64,000 nt of DNA, taken from Bacteroidota bacterium (GTDB taxonomy: Bacteria; Bacteroidota; Bacteroidia; AKYH767-A; 2013-40CM-41-45). Position 1 is the first letter of the stretch. Each line of letters opens with the position of its first letter. This document shows positions 59,743-64,000 of this stretch, piece by piece. Where the stretch lies: contig JADKKE010000019.1 in assembly GCA_016720655.1 (NCBI GenBank), positions 1 to 64,000 on the forward strand, read 5' to 3'. Below the pieces are notes generated by a model, which saw only the letters and a list, made by a program, of their open reading frames with translations, was not told where the DNA came from and made no database searches. A program made the translations under genes and the position numbers.

Positions 59743-62700
59743 TCAATAACTCAATGCAACACGAATCACATCCTGTTGTTCATTTCGAATCAAGTGCAAC
59801 ATGTAAATTCCCGGTGCCAGTCCATTTTCACGAAATGGTAGTTCCAGAGTGTAGTCACCTTCCTTTTCATTCACCGTTGTAATTTGAAACAATACCCTTC
59901 CCGTAAGGTCTAACACATTTATCAAAACTTTGCCTTGTTCCGACATTCTATATTTCAAATTTACACTGCTCGATGATGGGTTCGGGTAAACAGCCACCTG
60001 ATCATTAGTAATTGGTAGTTCGACTATTTCCCTGCAAGAAATAGAAAGTGTTTTAGATCTCGAAGAACTATAGCCACAAGAGTTTCTTGCTTTCACACTC
60101 ACTTGGCCGGAACGATTACTCATTTGTAAACTAATTGAAGTAGTTCCCTGACCTGTAAGGATTGTCGCACCCTGTGGGACAGACCAGAAATAATAAGTTG
60201 CACCCACAACCGTACTGCAGCTATATGAATACGTTTGATTCCGGCAAACACTGGAGGATCCTGTTATTCCTGAGGGTGCGGATGGTAATGTAGAAACATA
60301 TAAACACCGTGAAGGCGATGAACCACATGCATTGATGGCGCGAACACTAATTGTCCCTGCGTTGGAACAACTGCTTGAAAAAGATACAACAATTGCGTTA
60401 GTCCCTTGGCCAGATAGAATCGTAATGCCAGAACTTACAGACCATTGATAGGAACTTGCTCCACTCACTGAAGCAACCGTATATATTTTGCCGCTTGCAT
60501 TACATAACCCAAAGGTTTGCCCTGCAATTGATCCGGGTAATGAAGGTCTCGGAAGTACCTGAAGGGTAATTGAAGCACATCCGGTAGGTCCGCAGCTGCC
60601 GCCTTCACCCCGTACATAGTAGGTCGTGGTGCAGCTAATATTCACTGTAAGACTCGATCCAGTTCCGACTGAAGTTCCTATACCACATCCGCTTTTATAC
60701 CAACGCCATCTACTGCCTGATGGTAATAAACCACCAACCACCGACAAAGTTGTCATGCTGTTTGCACACACAGACATTCCTGCAGTACTAAGAATAGATG
60801 TTGGTGGCTGACAATTAGAAAGCGGAATAACCGTAACAGTAACAGAGATGCAAGCAGTAATATTACACGTACCTTCTGCACGAACAAAATAAGTAGTTGA
60901 AGCCTGAGGTGCGACAGTTAAAGCAGAGCCGGATCCAGCGGGAACTCCTCCACAGGACCCAGTATACCACTTCCAATCTGCTCCTGTTCCAAGAGCTCCT
61001 CCAATCACCGTTAATAATACAGGTGTTCCCGCAGATACATTATTCGTACTTATTCCAATCGATGAAGGATTAGTACTTGAAGAGTTGATCGTTAGATGTA
61101 TTGTTGCGATGCTATCACAACCTTCAATATTTGTTGTTGAATATGTATAGCTTCCGGATTGATTGTATGTCTGGCCATTCCACATGTAACTATTGCATGC
61201 TAATACAGTTTCTGAAGAAGCCGAAGGTTGTCTGATTGTCAGATTCAATGTTGCTATACTATCACAACCTGCACTATTCGTAGTTTGAAAGCTGTAAGTG
61301 CCGGTCTGTGTATAAGACTGCCCATTCCATGTATACGGGGTACATGAATTTTCCTGAGTAACAGAACTTGTTGCATCATTGACAGTCATAGTCATATTTG
61401 CTGTACATGAACTTAAACCGTCGGTAGCAGTAATTGTATAAACTGAAGTCAAGGATGGCGTTACCTGAATGCTTGATGTGGTTTCACCTGTTGACCAGAG
61501 ATAACTTAAAACTCTCTCGTTATACAACTGAGCTATTTCTGAAATTGATAGTGCCCGGTTGTAGAGCATCACATTATCCAATGCACCTTTCAGTGGGAAT
61601 AAATAATAAAAATTGGATGCTGAGCTTCTACCACTTTGTGATCCGAAATTTAAACCGGTCAAACTAACAGAAGAATTATAATCAGTAGACCAGCCGCTAT
61701 TAATTACAGTTTCCGAAACATCCAATCCATTGAGAAAAATAGAAGAATTTTGATCCCGAATAATGGTAACGTTATACCAAGTATTGGCTTGAATCAAATT
61801 CGGCAGAGAATAAACATCATTTAACGTACTAAAGTTATAAAGTGTAAATATTAACCTATGGGAGTGTATCTGGTTTACACCATGGTATTCCACAGCTAAA
61901 TAATTGTTTCCTAAACTTGCGTCTTGTGAAACATAGCCCCTGTGAATCAGATTGTAAGTGCTATCAGTATTTTCGATTTTAAACCAGAACGAAATTGTTG
62001 AAGCTTGCTGGCTACCATAGATATTAATAGACGGATTATTGGGTGCAGAAATCCTACTCATCATTCCATCAAATTGATAAGCTGATTGTGAATTCCCATA
62101 TCGGTCGTTCGATAATGTCGGTCCAAAAACTGTTGCATGATTTTCCGTTACACTTGCATCAATCGCATTCCCGCAGAAAGGATACCAGGCCGCTAAGCCC
62201 TGTTGAAGATTTAAAGGCAAATGGGTTAATTCGCAAGGCGCCTCTGTTTCGAAACCTGAAGCAATAGCTGAGAGTGTAACACTGCTACCGGAACAAATTG
62301 AAGTATCATTGTTTAGAATATCAACATTTTTCAAATCCAGGAAAGTACTATCCTTTGCTGTGCAGGCACCAATACTCACAGTACAAACATTCCAACCCGA
62401 CTGCTCTGCGGAAATTATTTGGGAAGTTGAACCGGTATTCCAGGTATACGTATCGAATCCGGAACCAGCATCGAGAGTTGCGGAACTACCACATGAAGAA
62501 ATACTGTCTTGTAAATTGAAGACAATCGGAACACCGCACTCAGAATACAAACCAATTATTTCGGAATCAGAAAGCGCACAGGAATAAATCCTGATTTCAT
62601 CAAGTTTGCCGTTATATGACTCCAAGGAATTATGAGTATAAGCTCTTCCAAATAACAATGGCGCGTCCCTGTTCTCCAGTTGCCCTGTATAGGCAATCGA

Positions 62701-64000
62701 TTGCTGGAAGACACCATTCTTGTAGTATTTAAACTCTGTTGGTGTTTTCACAACTGCATACATATTCCAGTCACCGTTATAAGGAATTACATTTGACGCT
62801 CCAGAACCCCAAACAAGATTGGCTGAACCCAGTCCACCAGTAAACAATATCGATCTCCAGTAATCATACCCATCGTTTGCAAATTGCAATGGGATCCAGG
62901 AGGAATCCTTTCTGATCACTGAGATATAATCATTGGCAGAAGGGCGTGGCTGAGGATCTGTGGTACTCATCCACCAACTCCAGGTGGCTTCGGACAATCC
63001 ATCAAGGTAGCTGACATCTCCGGCATTGATATAATCGCCAAGGCCGTTGAAATAATATGCGCTGTTAGCATTTCCAAATCTATCCGTTGTCAAGCTGGCA
63101 CCATTAACAACACCGTTATTACTCAGCCCACTGCTGTCCGCAGCATTTCCGGTAAAAGGATAAAATGCTACCATGCAATTTGCAATTCCGTTTGGGTCCC
63201 ATTCCCAAAATTCATTACTTGCTCCTCTCACAAAGTAGGCTTTCTCATTTACAACTTCAGCCATGTCAGCAATAAAATTAATATATGAAGGAGAAATTAT
63301 TTGCGACCAGGTATTTGCTACAGGATCATATTTATAAATCTGACCTAAGTTTAAGTAATTTGTTGAATAACCATATCCATTAATAGTAAATGCACAATTA
63401 CGTGAACTGGTAGAAGCAAAAGGAAAATCGGCTATTGCGGACCAACTATTATTTAATGGATCATACTTATAATAATCACTCAAACTAACACCCAAGTCAT
63501 CATTACTACCCACTCCCATATAGCCAAAATTCCCTATTGAAAAAGTTCCGGAAGAACGACGCCCTGGAGCTGGGATATCAGCTTTTTGTGACCATGAATT
63601 TAGCAGTGGATCGAATTGATAAAAATTAGAAATGGTAGGATTGCCATACGGACCATCACCACCTCCAACATAAGCTTTTCCATTTACGACAAAACTGTTC
63701 GCATCATTTGTAAGCGGACCTGGCCATGATGCCCTCGTGATCCAGGTGTTTGAGGATGGATCATATTCATAAAAATCTACGAAAGCATTTCCTGACAACC
63801 AACCCATTCCTGCATAGCCTTTGGTTCCAATAGAGAAACCAACCCCTGCCTGCATGCCCTTTGGAAGTGATGCCACTTGTGTCCAGGAATCGGTTGAAAT
63901 ATCATATTTGTAAAAATCGCTACTTTCCGCATTTCCGCCAACTACATTTCCTGTGCCATAATATATTTGATTCGCAATGGAAAATTTTACTGCACGCGTT
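59743..64000 (-). CDS. Large T9SS kelch/LamG/Ig-like surface protein, runs off the window
   Basis: At least 1,419 codons lie inside the window; the frame is open to its right edge, so the start and signal peptide are outside. In order: kelch-type repeats (63,990-63,190), a LamG domain (AFYPFTGNAADSSGLSNNG ..., about 63,170-62,550), a PKD-like unit (TLDAGSGFDTYTWNTGS), a second LamG (about 62,220-61,520), PKD-like and two copies of a CxxYxWNGQxYxQxGxY module (61,360-61,090). Four Ig/PKD-like modules with WRWY, YQWSVSSG and YFWSVPQG follow, and a T9SS type A sorting domain (VYPNPSSSSVNLKY ... LAPGIYMLHLIRN) ends it. The sequence is intact. It is probably a cell-surface adhesin or sugar-binding protein. 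The gap to the next kelch gene is 100 bases. Confidence 0.88.
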   Translation of the reverse strand, partial: TRAVKFSIANQIYYGTGNVVGGNAESSDFYKYDISTDSWTQVASLPKGMQAGVGFSIGTKGYAGMGWLSGNAFVDFYEYDPSSNTWITRASWPGPLTNDANSFVVNGKAYVGGGDGPYGNPTISNFYQFDPLLNSWSQKADIPAPGRRSSGTFSIGNFGYMGVGSNDDLGVSLSDYYKYDPLNNSWSAIADFPFASTSSRNCAFTINGYGYSTNYLNLGQIYKYDPVANTWSQIISPSYINFIADMAEVVNEKAYFVRGASNEFWEWDPNGIANCMVAFYPFTGNAADSSGLSNNGVVNGASLTTDRFGNANSAYYFNGLGDYINAGDVSYLDGLSEATWSWWMSTTDPQPRPSANDYISVIRKDSSWIPLQFANDGYDYWRSILFTGGLGSANLVWGSGASNVIPYNGDWNMYAVVKTPTEFKYYKNGVFQQSIAYTGQLENRDAPLLFGRAYTHNSLESYNGKLDEIRIYSCALSDSEIIGLYSECGVPIVFNLQDSISSCGSSATLDAGSGFDTYTWNTGSTSQIISAEQSGWNVCTVSIGACTAKDSTFLDLKNVDILNNDTSICSGSSVTLSAIASGFETEAPCELTHLPLNLQQGLAAWYPFCGNAIDASVTENHATVFGPTLSNDRYGNSQSAYQFDGMMSRISAPNNPSINIYGSQQASTISFWFKIENTDSTYNLIHRGYVSQDASLGNNYLAVEYHGVNQIHSHRLIFTLYNFSTLNDVYSLPNLIQANTWYNVTIIRDQNSSIFLNGLDVSETVINSGWSTDYNSSVSLTGLNFGSQSGRSSASNFYYLFPLKGALDNVMLYNRALSISEIAQLYNERVLSYLWSTGETTSSIQVTPSLTSVYTITATDGLSSCTANMTMTVNDATSSVTQENSCTPYTWNGQSYTQTGTYSFQTTNSAGCDSIATLNLTIRQPSASSETVLACNSYMWNGQTYNQSGSYTYSTTNIEGCDSIATIHLTINSSSTNPSSIGISTNNVSAGTPVLLTVIGGALGTGADWKWYTGSCGGVPAGSGSALTVAPQASTTYFVRAEGTCNITACISVTVTVIPLSNCQPPTSILSTAGMSVCANSMTTLSVVGGLLPSGSRWRWYKSGCGIGTSVGTGSSLTVNISCTTTYYVRGEGGSCGPTGCASITLQVLPRPSLPGSIAGQTFGLCNASGKIYTVASVSGASSYQWSVSSGITILSGQGTNAIVVSFSSSCSNAGTISVRAINACGSSPSRCLYVSTLPSAPSGITGSSSVCRNQTYSYSCSTVVGATYYFWSVPQGATILTGQGTTSISLQMSNRSGQVSVKARNSCGYSSSRSKTLSISCREIVELPITNDQVAVYPNPSSSSVNLKYRMSEQGKVLINVLDLTGRVLFQITTVNEKEGDYTLELPFRENGLAPGIYMLHLIRNEQQDVIRVALSY

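Noticed and set aside
1..64000. tRNA, rRNA, insertion sequence or prophage genes
   Set aside because: No cloverleaf, rRNA core sequence, transposase, integrase or structural phage gene was recognised on either strand; a covariance-model scan would be needed to exclude small RNAs.

Overview
The window reads as a chromosomal piece from a member of the Bacteroidota. The evidence is eleven secreted proteins with type IX secretion (T9SS) C-terminal sorting domains, Bacteroidetes-type promoter signatures (TTTG at -33 and TAnnTTTG at -7), a split nuo operon without nuoEFG, low to moderate GC, and GldL-like and CHU-type Ig-like modules. I saw no rRNA, tRNA, CRISPR array, insertion sequence or phage gene.

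Layout. 0-4.2 kb (plus): a multi-PAS sensor histidine kinase gene broken by many indels, its NarL-type response regulator, and two stand-alone receiver proteins. 4.2-14.7 kb (minus): an unknown 121-aa protein and an 11-gene complex I operon, nuoABCDHIJKLMN, with a near-perfect promoter. 14.8-25 kb (minus): one giant cell-surface gene (about 3,360 residues) with lamin-tail, CotH and Ig-like domains, 26 tandem modules of about 79 residues and a T9SS signal. 25.3-28.8 kb: a T9SS beta-propeller gene and prfC. 28.8-37.8 kb (minus): the most interesting block. It holds a HlyD-type adaptor, a C39-peptidase ABC exporter, a large reprolysin-like T9SS metalloprotease and two tiny 47-codon genes that encode paralogous double-glycine leader peptides, each behind its own good promoter. 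38-64 kb: mostly T9SS surface proteins (BNR, kelch, LamG), plus a DUF3857-like protein, an endonuclease/exonuclease/phosphatase-fold protein with a dockerin-like tail, CvfB, a GldL-like membrane protein, a TMTC-like glycosyltransferase/TPR protein, and several simple or palindromic repeats.

How the parts fit. Complex I drives respiration. The two GG-leader peptides would be made, trimmed after Gly-Gly and exported by the C39 ABC transporter with HlyD as periplasmic adaptor; each would release a 17-residue cationic peptide. No modification enzyme is visible. The T9SS proteins would be exported by a secretion machine that is not encoded here.

Caution. About eleven genes are interrupted, mostly by one-base changes in homopolymer runs and including the normally indispensable nuoL and nuoC. 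This looks like uncorrected sequencing error more than gene decay. Gene ends below were reconstructed by following the protein through the frame changes.
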